64,000 nucleotides of DNA from Helopsaltes ochotensis (lineage: Eukaryota; Chordata; Aves; Passeriformes; Locustellidae): assembly GCA_013400155.1 (NCBI GenBank), contig VXBM01000891.1:158387-222386 (forward strand), read 5' to 3'. Shown piece by piece: positions 45,591-55,839 of this stretch. The translations under genes and the position numbers were made by a program. Position 1 is the first letter of the stretch; the number at the start of each line of letters is the position of its first letter. The notes beneath the pieces were generated by a model. That model worked only from the letters and a program-made list of their open reading frames with translations. It was not told where the DNA came from and made no database searches.

Positions 45591-48500
45591 GTGGCAGCAT
45601 ATGAAGCACCTGAAATCTGTTTTTTATTTGATACCTGTCCACAAGTTGAACTGAGGTGTACCCTTCCCTTAGACTTTCCTGACCTGCTAAGCTGTGGGGT
45701 AACATAGCACATCCTTTGTCTCCTGCTGGGAGTCAGTGGTTTGGCGAGTATGAAATAGGATTTCTGGTTTTGTTTTCATGTTTTTTTTCCTTCTTTTCCC
45801 CTCTGAAAATGAAGACATTGTACCTTAAAAAAAAAAAAAGATGTATGTGCAGAAAAATAATTTTAAAAGTGTCTATACAGTAAAGCACTGAGCTTCAGTA
45901 TTTCTGCACTGGAGAAATCTCCCTTGCAGGGCTGGGGGATCATGTTTGTTTCTCTCCGAGCACATAGTTGTAAGGAAATTTTATACAGCTTTGAGCCTCG
46001 AGTGGTTCAATGAGGCATGTTACATTAAACCTGAGTGCTTTAATTGTTCCTTTCTCTGGGGAGGATTCTGTAGCAGCACCTATGAACCCCTGCAGCTTTA
46101 TTTTGCTGGTGAGCTGGGATGGCAAATATCCCAGTGAAACTCCTGAAGGGCTGCCTGAGCCCTGGCGTGGCACAGATTTTGTCTTGATGCTCCAAGGACA
46201 ATAATACAGGAGCAGTTGGTGTCAGGGCTGTCATCCCCTGCTAAATCAGAGAGTGGTGAGAGCACGAGTGAGGCAGTCCTGTGCCCTGGGGGTGCAGCGT
46301 GGGGCTGTGAACCTCTGGGAGATGTGGATACGGGGCTGTGGATGCCACCAGTCCTGATAAAAGCCTGCACAAAAACCAGGAAGTGTATTCCCCGACTCTT
46401 CCAATGTCTCATGTGAGACTTACTCCTGCAAAGTGAGTCATTTTTATTAAGGATGGATGTGGAAAATCAATTTTTGCCACCTTGGGAAATGAGAACGACA
46501 GGTTTTGGAGGAAGACCCACTGTGTAGTGACTTATGATCTATTTTTAAGGAATTCCTGCAGGTGTCTGACTCTTGTTTGTGAGCAGCTGTGGGGTCTCCG
46601 CCTTGGTGCTGGAAGATGATGGATTTTGCTTTCTGCCAAGCTTGGACCTCTGCCCTGAGTTTCATGTTCTGCCTCTTCACATCTGCTCTTTGCTGGAACA
46701 GCCCGGGTGGCAACTGCAGGGTGATATTTTTTTCCTCCAGATATCAGCAGTTAATAATTTCAGTGCCTGAGCTGACCCTGGCAGGTTAATGGGAATACTC
46801 CTCCTTCTCTCTTTCCCCCTCCCAAGCTTTCCCTGGCTCCAGCAATACCCGAGCCAGCCTTGTGTGCTTGGCTGGCTGCCTCGGGCACTGCATGCTCTGC
46901 TTCTCCTCTCAGGTTTGATTTGGAGCTGTGTAAACCCCGGGCGTGCTTAAAATGAAAACGGGTTTTATTTGCACAACGCAAAATGGGAAATGTAATTATA
47001 AAACGGAGGCACTGCGGAAGCAAAGAGAAGGCAAGTTTAAGTTAAACCGTACAGGACACGGGCTTGTAGTCTTGCATAATCTTTGAGTTCTGTTTTCACC
47101 CCAGAGGGAGCTCCCCATAGCTGACATGTTAGGGTTTTTTTGTGGTAGCCCAGTACTTTTGGTTATTGGAGGGTGGGTAGCCTTAGCTGCCTGGCCTCAG
47201 GACTAGCCCCTGGAGACAGAGATTAAATCAGCACTAAATCTGGCTGCTCCAGAACCAATCTGAGCATTCTGCCCATGGGAAATCCTTTCATCACAGTTCC
47301 CCTCATGCTTCTGCCTCCAGGAGCTCTCCATTTTGCCTTTGGCTTCAGGTGCAAGCTTAAGGTACTCTGGTTTTTGTATTCCTTACTAGTTGTGTCCTGA
47401 GTGCTGTGTGTCCATGCAGGAGTTATTTGTGGCTTCCCAGTCCTTACCAGGCCACCTTTTTTCCCCATTTTCTCTTCATTCCCTTTGCAAACATTTCCTT
47501 CTGCTGTACTCCTTCAATTAGAGTATTGCTTTTAATGATAAAAGGTATTGTCTTTCCTCCCCTGTTGCCTTTTCTGAAGCGACACAAAACTCTAGTTGGT
47601 TGTATATTTTGATATCAGCAATATGCCTGTCTTAGCAAATACCACAGCTTCCAGCCTTCACGGTGTTTCGTGAGAGATATCAGCAGCTGGAGGAGACAGA
47701 TGATTGTGCAGGTCCTTTCTAATTGAACTATCCTGTTTCATGAAGTATTTTGTAGAGCTGGCAGCTGTGGCTGCTCAGGTGGTCTCAGCCTCACCACTGC
47801 AAACTGGCCACGACCTGTCACAAACATTGCTCTGGCCCTTTGCAGTTTATTTTCCCTCCCACACTCCTAATCCTTGGAAGTGTAAAAATAGGGAGTATTT
47901 GGGGCAGTAATGGAAAGATGAAAGTGTGCACGGGGCTTCTGGGTGAAGAGGATGTTTCTGTACGGCAGCTCTTCACAGTTTGTTCTCGTCCTGGTTGCCA
48001 GAGCATCCCTGCAGGTAAGGATCAGGCTCACAGGTGGTTTGTTGCGTGAGGGCAGAAATCAAATTCTCCGCGATTCTCTCCAGTCTCCCTTTGATGCTTG
48101 TTATGCGTATTTTGTTGTAATATCAATGGTCTGTCTGGACATTACTGGAAAAGGCTAATGTTAATTAAAAACTCGGGTTTTGAGGGGTTTATAACTCACT
48201 GTGTTAATTTAGAGAAGGCTGGAACTTGGCAGATGTTGAAGCAATTTCAGGATCACAGTCTGCAGGCTCTACATCTATCACCAGCAGCAGGAGATGATAT
48301 TTCTTAGCAGTAGGATACAATGCTCTGATTCCTTCAATTAGTGTTGCCTCTTTGGAAGCTTTGCTGCTGGAGACAGTGAGGCATCTTCCCAGGGGCTGCT
48401 TTGTCTTTCCAGAGCCAAGAGATTTTTTGTTTGTTTGGAGGGTGTCAGTCACAGACCTCAAGATGGAGCAATTAGTGAGCCAATTGATTCGAATTAGTAT

Positions 48501-48955
48501 TCAGCGGAGTTTGGGAACACAAAACCCAAAGAATATCTATTTGATTAATTCTCAGTTACTTGATCAAGATTGCTGTTTAATTTTTATTTTTGGGCAATCA
48601 AGAGATCCGTGATTTCTCCAAAGTTAGGTTCTCCTTTCTGATGGGAGCAGCATTGTTGCATTTGAGTGGTGAAGAGCAGCAGATTGGGAAGCACACCAGC
48701 GGTGAAAACAGGGTGATCTGTGGCCTTTCTGTTCCGGGCTAGAAAGGCCCTGGCATGGTCAGTCAGTGTCTGAGACTGGGGCCAGGCTGGGAGTGAGCAG
48801 CTCCTTTTGGGTGGCTTTGGTCCATGCTGAGGGTAGTGATGAGAAATCCCTTGGAATATTTCACACTTCGACTCGTCTACGACTCCAAGCACTTTATTTT
48901 AATGAAGCAGTGCCCGGCATGCGGAGCAGTAACCCAGTGTGTGCTTTGCTTTCAG

Positions 48956-49067
48956 GTGGTCCTACCCTGACTTTTTCAATAGGTACCGTGTGCTTATGAA
49001 CAAGAGAGATCTCTCTAAGAGCGACAAGAAGCAGATCTGTCAGACCCTGTTGAAAGACCTCATTAAG
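48956..49067 (+). CDS. MYO5B: MYO5B window exon 14: converter start
   Basis: 112 nt: one base completes Arg 544, then WSYPDFFNRYRVLMNKRDLS and KSDKKQICQTLLKDLIK (545-581). This is the beginning of the converter, which swings the lever arm. The KRDLSKSDKK segment differs moderately from human Vb but aligns without gaps. Acceptor tgctttcag, donor aag/gtgagc. Confidence 0.96.
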
Positions 49068-49932
49068 GTGAGCTGGGACCAGGTCTTTGTCGGTGACTTT
49101 AAAAGCACGGAACTCATGGCTTTGATGTGGTCTGAAGTTGCTCCAGCTTCACCTGCTGCTCATGCAGGTGCTTCTCCATCCTGGAGAAGATCTCACAGAC
49201 AGCCTGTGAGTTTTCCCAGAATGAGGGAGTCTTGTGAGGAGGTGGCAGGAGCAAGTGGGACATGGGATTTCTTGGCTGTGGTCAAGAGGAACAAATCATT
49301 TCAGTGCTGGTGAAGTCCAGAGTTTGCTGTCACTGGCTGGACATGAATGATTGGCCACTTAAAAAATGTGTCACCCCAGCCCCTCCTTCTGGTTTTGTCT
49401 AGCCACAGCTGGAGCACATTTCAGAGGTCCAGCCCGGGACAACGTCATAAACCTTAATCAATCATTAAATGCCTCTTTGCACAAATGAGTAAGGGAAAAG
49501 TGCATTAAATTCCTTATGTTGACATGTGGGAGACTCTCAGTGGCTCTATGTGGAAAAGGCATCCCACACATTGGGACATTTTTACTATAAACTAATTAGA
49601 AGGCTTTACCACCTCTCCTCACCAAAACTTTATTGCTTGCTTGTATGCATTATTTTTAAATTGCAAATGTGCATGCAAAGATTTCTTACTGTTGAGTGGC
49701 TCAGAATGTCTATGGTGCACAGCACCTTAGACAGGTTTTAATGTTTGATCTCTTGCTTTCCTGGGATTTTGAGGAATTTACCCAACTGAGTTCCTCTTTT
49801 CAGTTTTTGCACCCAGTATTACCCTTAGCTGTAGAGCCTTTTGCAGCACATGTATGACTTTGCAGATCTAAGCATTGATCTTCTTGAGAAAGAAATATTT
49901 TTCTTGAAGTGCTCTGGTGTTGCATTTTTAGT

Positions 49933-50032
49933 CTGGTCTAGTGGAGGGCCTCCCTGCCCATGGCAGAGAGATTGGATACACGTGAGCTTTAAGCTCCCTT
50001 CCAGCCTAAACAGTCTTGTGATCCTGTGATTT
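49933..50032 (+). mobile_element. CR1 LINE 3' end, sense orientation
   Basis: Reads TCTGGTCTAGTGGAGGGCCT, then CCCTGCCCATGGCAGAGAGA, TTTAAGCTCCCTTCCAGCCT and TCTTGTGATCCTGTGATTTC, the CR1 3' end with its 8-base end repeat. Confidence 0.85.
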
Positions 50033-50035
50033 CTT

Positions 50036-50250
50036 TATTTATAAAAATCAACAAATAAGAAAAAAAACCAAAACCAAACAAGAAACCCCAAACCCCCAAA
50101 ACAAACAACAACAAAAAAACCAAAACAAAAAATCCCTAAACAAATAAATCCCAGCACCACAAAAACCAAAAACCTAACAACAACAAAACCCCTCAAACCA
50201 ACCAAGCAAAAAACCCTAGAAAACACAAAAAACCCAACCCAAAACCCCTT
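50036..50250. repeat. A/C-only low-complexity tract adjoining a CR1 3' end
   Basis: About 215 bases with almost no G or T on the + strand (words such as CCAAAACCAAAC, ACAACAACAAAACCCC and AACCAACCAAGC). Its composition is complementary to the T/G tract before exon 9. It begins a few bases after the end of the CR1 at 50032. Confidence 0.9.
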
Positions 50251-50329
50251 CGAAATTTGTGTAAATATATGGAGTTTTAAGACTGGGTCCTAGCGCTGCA
50301 TTCCTAAATGGGTGTATAGATGCTCAAGT

Positions 50330-50401
50330 GTGGTAAGTCTAGTAATTCTAATGATGTCTAATAATGTCTAATAAGTCTAATAATGTAGTACGTCTAATAA
50401 A
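50330..50401. repeat. Imperfect short tandem repeat, TCTAATAATG-like
   Basis: TCTAAT followed by AATG or AAG recurs five or six times with variable spacing. Low-complexity AT-rich sequence about 160 bp before exon 15. Confidence 0.7.
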
Positions 50402-50558
50402 ATCTTCATTACCCAATTAAGAACAGATGTGAGTTGATAAATTTGATTCCAAGTGGTGTTTTTACTATGTGTCTACTGATCAACTTAGACTGAAAATAAA
50501 AAGAGAAAAAGTAATGTTCGCCTCCATTAAATGTAGTTTCCTTTATGCTTTTGAAAAG

Positions 50559-50770
50559 GATCCAGACAAGTTCCAGTTTGGCCGTACCAAGATCTTTTTC
50601 CGTGCAGGCCAGGTGGCATATCTGGAGAAACTGAGGGCAGACAAGTTCAGAGCTGCCACCATCATGATCCAGAAGACGGTGCGGGGCTGGCTGCAGAGGG
50701 TCAAGTACCAGAGGCTGAGGCGAGCCACCCTCTCCCTGCAGTGCTACATCCGCGGGCACCTGGCACGCAG
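50559..50770 (+). CDS. MYO5B: MYO5B window exon 15: converter end, IQ1 and IQ2
   Basis: 212 nt, residues 582-651 plus two bases of Arg 652. Begins DPDKFQFGRTKIFFRAGQ, the converter end, then VAYLEKLRADKF and the first two IQ motifs (IQKTVRGWLQ with its Gln at 619; LQCYIRGHLAR with its Gln at 642). IQ motifs bind calmodulin or light chains and stiffen the lever arm. The acceptor tttgaaaag is weak: purines fill positions -7 to -4 and A replaces C at -3. Donor ag/gtgagt is strong. Confidence 0.96.
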
Positions 50771-50781
50771 GTGAGTCCTGG

Positions 50782-50961
50782 CCAGTCCTTTGTGCCTCCT
50801 TCTTCCTGTTTCTCAGTTGTGCAGGTATAAAAACCCCACTGGTTCCATCTCTTTTCTTTGCACTTGCCTTAAGAGTTGATAATAATGTGGACTTGTATTT
50901 ATTTAGAGTCCCTTGGTGGTTTCCAGCCCCCGGCATTGAGATTGCCCATGCTGCGTGTTGT
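50782..50961 (+). repeat. Direct repeat of about 180 bp, copy 2, next to the exon 15 donor
   Basis: Same element as 45409-45590, same orientation, 5.4 kb away. Begins CCAGTCCTTTGTGCCTCC 12 bases past the exon end and stops at GTGTTGT. Contains GGTATAAAAACC and TTGTATTTATTTAG. Both copies are also open over part of the minus strand (shared GAGNHQGTLNKYKSTLLS), but no known protein is suggested. Confidence 0.9.
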
Positions 50962-52582
50962 CCCCTCAGAGGGGCCAGATGGAAAGTCAGGGGTGAAAAC
51001 ACCTCTGGCCACCTGTGTTCTCAATCTGTTGGATCTTCTAAGAACTTAAACTTGGGGGTTTCATATGAGGAACTTTGAGGATGCCCTGCTTGCTTGAAAG
51101 CAAGATGCGTAATGTGTGTGTGAGTAACATGGTGGTGAGAGTTCCTGGGCTAAATTCAGGACTTATTTCTGACCCCTCTCTCCGGTTTTATTTAGGGGCA
51201 AGAGATCAAAATCCTTTGCCTCAAACTGATTTCATATATACCTTAGTTTAATTTCTAGGTGCTGGGCCAAGGTCATAACACAGATAATCTGGTTATAATG
51301 AGATGACTGTAGTACTCTGAAGGATTTAGGTGAAAGTGTTTCACAGAACTAATATTTTCCTGGGACTGTCTTTGGTAAAGGGCATTTAGATCAGCCAGGG
51401 AAGAGCTGCCTAGTTGGTATGCACTCCTCCCCTGCAGGGACCAGGCTTGTGTCTCTGTGATGTCCAGGGGGAGTTCTCAGGATTGATTGGCTGTATCCTT
51501 TGTAATGAGGAAAATCACTCCAAATCACTGGCAGGGGGGCTGTGTACAGTAGAGAATAACAGAGCCCAATGCTAACTCTTTCTGTGCAGGAAGCTCAAGC
51601 TCCCTCATGCCAGTGGCTTGCTGGGGTTTCTGCAGGTAACACTGGTGGAGAGTGGGCTGCTGGTGGCAGGTGTGGGGTGGTTGTGAGGGAGCAGTGAAGC
51701 AATGGAACAGCATCCCAACACGCTGGCCACCTTCCTTCTTGTGGCCCTTCTTCACGTGAGACAATCAGCAGAACATCAGAGATACTAGCTGAATTTGTGG
51801 TGTTACTTGTGGTTGTGAAAGGGATTGGTATCAGGTAGAATCAGCTGAGTTCCTCTACATAATTTTTCAGTTCTCCTCTTTGTGCAGGGTTTGTAGGGTT
51901 GGATGGCATCTGGGTAACTACTGTCTCTTTTTGGAGGCAGACCATCCCTTATCCTCTTCAGGAAGCCCTGGCTCTGTGGGTCCTAAGGAGAAGCCATTTG
52001 CCTCAGTCAAAGGAATATATAAACCAATCTGATGTGGTTCTTAGTTTTGGTACGCTTTTCACAAAATAAAAGAAGTGGATCAAATTTCTGTATAATGCTG
52101 CATGCTGACAACAATAAATGAATCATAAATTCAGCAAAACAAGCTAATTATCAAATTAAATAGAGGGTTTATGGGCATTTATTAACCAGTGTAACAGCAA
52201 ATTGAACACGAGTTCAGCTGGAGAATGGGAGCAACGTGGTGCGGAGTTGACCACATCCCTCATTATTTACCGTCTGTGAATTGCTCGAGGCTCTGCTCAA
52301 GAATGTTGCCAAAGCAGTGCTCACCAGTTTAAATGTCAAATCAATTTACTGCTGTTTTCACTGAGTCAGTAGATACCCTGTGTGACATGTGCTTTTTATA
52401 GTCAGGGAAGTGGATGGAGCCAACCTGGGCACTGATTGGCACAAGGATGCAAGGCAGAGAGTTCAAACCAAGGAAAAACCTGGGGAATGCTTGGGTTTAA
52501 TGTTGTTTGGGAACAATGAGGTGTGTTGATCTCTGGTTCCAGTGCTCCTGGGTTCCATGGCTGCTATCTGATGGCATGGAGA

Positions 52583-52615
52583 CTTTCTTAGCCCAACTGT
52601 TGGGGGCTAAGAAAG
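52583..52615. repeat. Perfect 12-bp inverted repeat with 9-base loop
   Basis: CTTTCTTAGCCC (52583-52594) and its exact reverse complement GGGCTAAGAAAG (52604-52615) flank the 9 bases AACTGTTGG. A hairpin could form in DNA or in the transcript, 124 bp upstream of exon 16. It has no T run after it and is not a terminator. Confidence 0.9.
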
Positions 52616-52739
52616 GTTTTACCTGGATACCATCAAGCCACATTTGACAAAATTTTCCTCTCCCCCTGGTTTAAAACTTACTGCATCAGAAAGAAGTGGA
52701 ATTTATCTTCCCTGCTTACCCTCCTTGTGTGCATTGCAG

Positions 52740-52896
52740 GCTTTTTGATCACCTGAGGAGGACGAGGGCTGCCATCATCTTGCAGAGGCAGTTCCGAATG
52801 CTGCGGATGCGCCGGGCTTTCCTGAGGGTCCGCAACGCCACCCTCACCATCCAGGCTTTTGCTCGGGGCATGTTTGTCAGGAGGATCTACCACCAG
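52740..52896 (+). CDS. MYO5B: MYO5B window exon 16: IQ3 and IQ4
   Basis: 157 nt: one base completes Arg 652, then residues 653-704. Contains IQ3 (ILQRQFRMLRMRR, Gln 667) and IQ4 (TIQAFARGMFVRR, Gln 690), separated by 23 residues as is typical of class V. Acceptor cattgcag, donor cag/gtacac. Confidence 0.96.
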
Positions 52897-53373
52897 GTAC
52901 ACCTCCAGGAGGGTCTTTGCATGAGGAAAGGACCTTTTTGTTTACTTCTGCGATGTGCTTGTTGTGGCTGTGTTGATGTTTGTGAAGCTGACAGCCCCCA
53001 GTGTTCCTGGAGAACGGACGGTGAGGGCTTTGCTATTTAAAGCTGCGCAAGCGAAAAAGCATTTTGGCAGCAGCACCTCAGCAGAGCAGCTGAATGGAGT
53101 TAGTCACTGTGGTGCCGGGAGGCCTTGTGGAGATGCGGAAATGTCATTTGATCTAACCAGTGCTCTGCTAAAACCTCCCTGTCCCACTGAGTGTATGTTG
53201 GAGCTGCATGCAGGGGCTGTTCCCGCTAGGGCAGGAGGATGAGGAGGGTCTGTCAGGAAAGGCAGTAAGTCATTTACTGATAGAAATAGCTCTTTAAGTA
53301 GATATCTCCGTTAAGCTTCCAGGAGCAGGATGCAAAAGATAGAGTTTCATGACAGCAGTGATACAGTGAGAGA

Positions 53374-53680
53374 TCATTGGACCCTGGAGTGGTTTGGGTG
53401 TAAGGGACCTTAAAGATCACCTCATTCCATGCCCTGCCATGGGCAGGAACGCCTTCAGCTATCCCAGGGTGCTCCAAGCCCTGTCCAGCCTGGCCCTGGA
53501 CGCTGCCAGGGATCCAGGGGCAGCCCCAGCTGCTCTGGGCACCCTGTGCCAGGGCCTGCCCACCCTCCCAGCCAGCAATTCCTGCCCAAGATCCCAGCTG
53601 GCCCTGCCCTCTGGCACTGGGAAGCCATTCCCTGGGGGCTGTCCCTGCCTGCCTTGTCCCCAGCCCCTCTGCAGCTACTC
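53374..53680 (-). mobile_element. CR1 LINE 3' region, antisense
   Basis: Starts with a degraded tail (tcattggaccctggagtgg), then the same GC-rich body as 3669-3978, 22143-22440 and 58550-58945, ending near CAGCCCCTCTGCAGCTACTC. Confidence 0.9.
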
Positions 53681-55329
53681 TCTGTCAGCTTTGGAGAATC
53701 TTCTGTCCACTCCTCAGACCCAGCACTCTGTTGGTAGTTACCTAAATTGGTGCCTAACTGGCTTGTGAGGCTATTCCAAGAAGTGAGAGGCATCATGAGG
53801 GAAAAGCCTGTTCCTGGAAATAATAGAATTTACGAGGACACCTGGTGTCCTCCCAGAGAGACCAGGGTTGTCCTTTCAGACACAGCAGCTGGTGATAAGG
53901 AATTTGTGCTGCCACTGCTTTTTCAGCATCTGTTTTTTAAATTGGAAGCTTCTGCAGGGTAGGCAGCTGATATAGCAGTTAAATTCTCTGAGATTCAAGG
54001 CCACCCAAATCTTAACAAGCTGTAGAAGTTGGCTGAAGGCCTGGCCTCTGTGATGTGAACATTCTTAATTTCTGTTGCACCTGGGTATAGGTTTTAGATA
54101 TAGGTGTTGCTTCCAGTGCATGTTCAGCAACAGATGCAGGGCTGTTCATCTGTGGGATGAGGGCATGCCCAGTGCCCACCAAAATTTTGCTGTAAAGCTG
54201 AAAAAAGTCTTCAAGGCAGTGCAGTGGGGTTTCTTCTACCTCTTTGGGCATCCCTAGCTTTGCCTGTTTATGAATGCCAAGGCTGGAGACATACAAAGCT
54301 CATTTCACAGTCATTCTTGCGGCATCCTAAATTCATATAATCCCTTCATTCTGAATTAAAATTTGCAATTGCAAAGAAAGCCTTAGGGTGAAACAAAATA
54401 TTTGTAAAAGAAGCTGATAGGATAACCTTTTCTGAAACAACTTAACCCAAACTAATAACTATAAAATGTCTTGTGATCTTCCTTCAAATTCTCCTATTTG
54501 TTTCCTTAGCAGACTGAAGCATAAGGAAGCTATTAACAGCATGCTGTTTGTATCTCTAAAATGTCAGCCTTCAGTTTTAGAGGACAAAATTGAACTGCCA
54601 CTGACTGACAAGATAGCTGTAAATTCTGGAGAAGAAATTCAGTGCAAACATGCCAGAAGTTTCATGAAAACATATAAAAGTTACTAGGAATTGAATTGTG
54701 CTAGAGAGCTGGCTGCAGACTGTAGTGAAAGGACTCATGGTTTTATTTGAAGGTTATCCACATGATATGAAATCCCATCAGGACAGCATTTATCTGCAGT
54801 AAAAATTATCATAATGCAGAGGTGGAACACAGGAAAAAAAAATCTACAGATCTGTTCTGGTGTGGATGATGTCTGATGCTGAGGGGACAGTAAGTTCATT
54901 GCTAAGTGTGGGTGTGTCTGTTAATGACTTTACTCTGGAGCTGTGGCTCTGGTGGATCTCAGTGCTATTCTGTGGTCCACAAAGTCACACTAGAGCCCAG
55001 ATGTCACCTGCTCTCACCAGGTCCTCACAACCAGGATCGTATTCCCTCATGTCACTGGCCAAGCAGGTCTTTGCTTTGAGACCAAGCAGGCTCCTAGGAG
55101 AGGTCTTGGTGTGCCCTGCCTGCATCAGTGGAGAACAGTCCCTGGAGAAGTCTTCACGAGCAGGGTTGGAAGTACTGCCCATGAAAGAGGGTGCAAAACA
55201 ACAGCTATCAGCACTTGCACCTGCCAGGACATCCCTTGGAGGAGAATCCCTTTCTAAGGCAGTTTGGGAAGTGTTTAATGTTTGTTGCAGCCAAACCAGA
55301 GTTGCTGTATACACGTGACCTTCAAGGAA

Positions 55330-55561
55330 CAGCCTTAAGATGAAGGAAAGTAGATTTAGAGAAGATATTGGGAAGGAATTCCTGGCTGAGGGTGGGGAGG
55401 TCCTGGCACAGGCTTCCCAGAGAAGCTGTGGCTGCCCCTGGATCCCTGGAAGTCCCCAAAGCTGGGTTGGAGCGGCCTGGTCTAGAAGAAAGCATCCCTG
55501 CCCATGCTGGATGAGCTTTAAGGTCCTTCCAACCCCAAACCATTCCGTGATCCCGCAGTTC
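55330..55561 (+). mobile_element. CR1 LINE 3' region, sense, ending 38 bp before exon 17
   Basis: Reads GTAGATTTAGAGAAGATATT, then GGAATTCCTGGCTGAGGGTG, CCCAGAGAAGCTGTGGCTGC, TGGTCTAGAAGAAAGCATCC, TTTAAGGTCCTTCCAACCCC and the tail CATTCCGTGATCCCGCAGTT. Only the branch-site and pyrimidine region of the intron lies between it and the acceptor. Confidence 0.88.
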
Positions 55562-55599
55562 TGTGCCTCCTCTGTGTTGATCGCCCCCGTGTTTTGCAG

Positions 55600-55839
55600 A
55601 TGCTGGCGGAGCACAAGGCCACCGTCCTGCAGAGGTACGCCCGGGGCTGGCTGGCCCGCGCGCGGTTCCGCCGCGCCCGGGCCGCCGCCGTGGTGCTGCA
55701 GTGCCACTGGCGCCGCCTCCGGGCCCGGCGCCAGCTCCAGGCCCTCCGCATCGAGGCACGCTCGGCACAGCACCTCAAGAAGCTCAACATCGGCATGGAG
55801 AACAAGGTGGTGCAGCTGCAGAGGAAGGTGGACGAGCAG
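55600..55839 (+). CDS. MYO5B: MYO5B window exon 17: IQ5, IQ6 and start of coiled coil
   Basis: 240 nt, residues 705-784, phase 0 at both ends. Contains IQ5 (VLQRYARGWLARARF, Gln 715) and IQ6 (VVLQCHWRRLRARR, Gln 738), then LRIEARSAQHLKKLNIGMEN and KVVQLQRKVDEQ, the first heptads of the dimerising coiled coil. Very GC-rich and Arg/Ala-rich through the IQ part, with many CpG. Acceptor gttttgcag, donor cag/gtacgc. The exon begins with an ATG codon, but this is an internal Met. Confidence 0.97.

Larger units (their letters stand above)
40558..48955 (+). other. Intron 13 (8.4 kb, longest in the window)
   Basis: Has a CR1 3' end at 40621-40745 (64 bp after exon 13) and one copy of a 180-bp direct repeat at 45409-45590. 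Short T or A runs lie near 42155, 43500-43530, 43965 and 45830. No exon, RNA gene or further mobile element was recognised. Confidence 0.78.
49068..50558 (+). other. Intron 14
   Basis: 1491 bp. A CR1 3' end (49933-50032) leads straight into an A/C-only tract (50036-50250), then a short TCTAATAATG repeat cluster (50330-50401). The 3' splice site is unusual: the acceptor reads tttgaaaag. Confidence 0.82.
50771..52739 (+). other. Intron 15
   Basis: 1969 bp. The second copy of the 180-bp direct repeat starts 12 bases after the exon (50782-50961). A perfect 12-bp hairpin lies at 52583-52615. Nothing else recognisable. Confidence 0.82.
52897..55599 (+). other. Intron 16
   Basis: 2703 bp. Has CR1 fragments at 53374-53680 (antisense) and 55330-55561 (sense), the latter only 38 bp before exon 17. 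Sequence between them, 53700-55310, is AT-richer with no recognised gene or repeat. Confidence 0.82.

Noticed and set aside
45389..51002. Shared minus-strand peptide GAGNHQGTLNKYKSTLLS in both 180-bp repeat copies as a gene
   Set aside because: The similarity follows from the DNA repeat itself; frames differ outside it, and the plus strand is equally open.
55600..55602. ATG at the first codon of exon 17 as a translation start
   Set aside because: A gttttgcag acceptor precedes it and the frame continues from exon 16, so it is an internal Met.
54985..55773. 262-codon minus-strand frame
   Set aside because: Runs through intron, a CR1 and the antisense of exon 17; length is due to GC-rich sequence.
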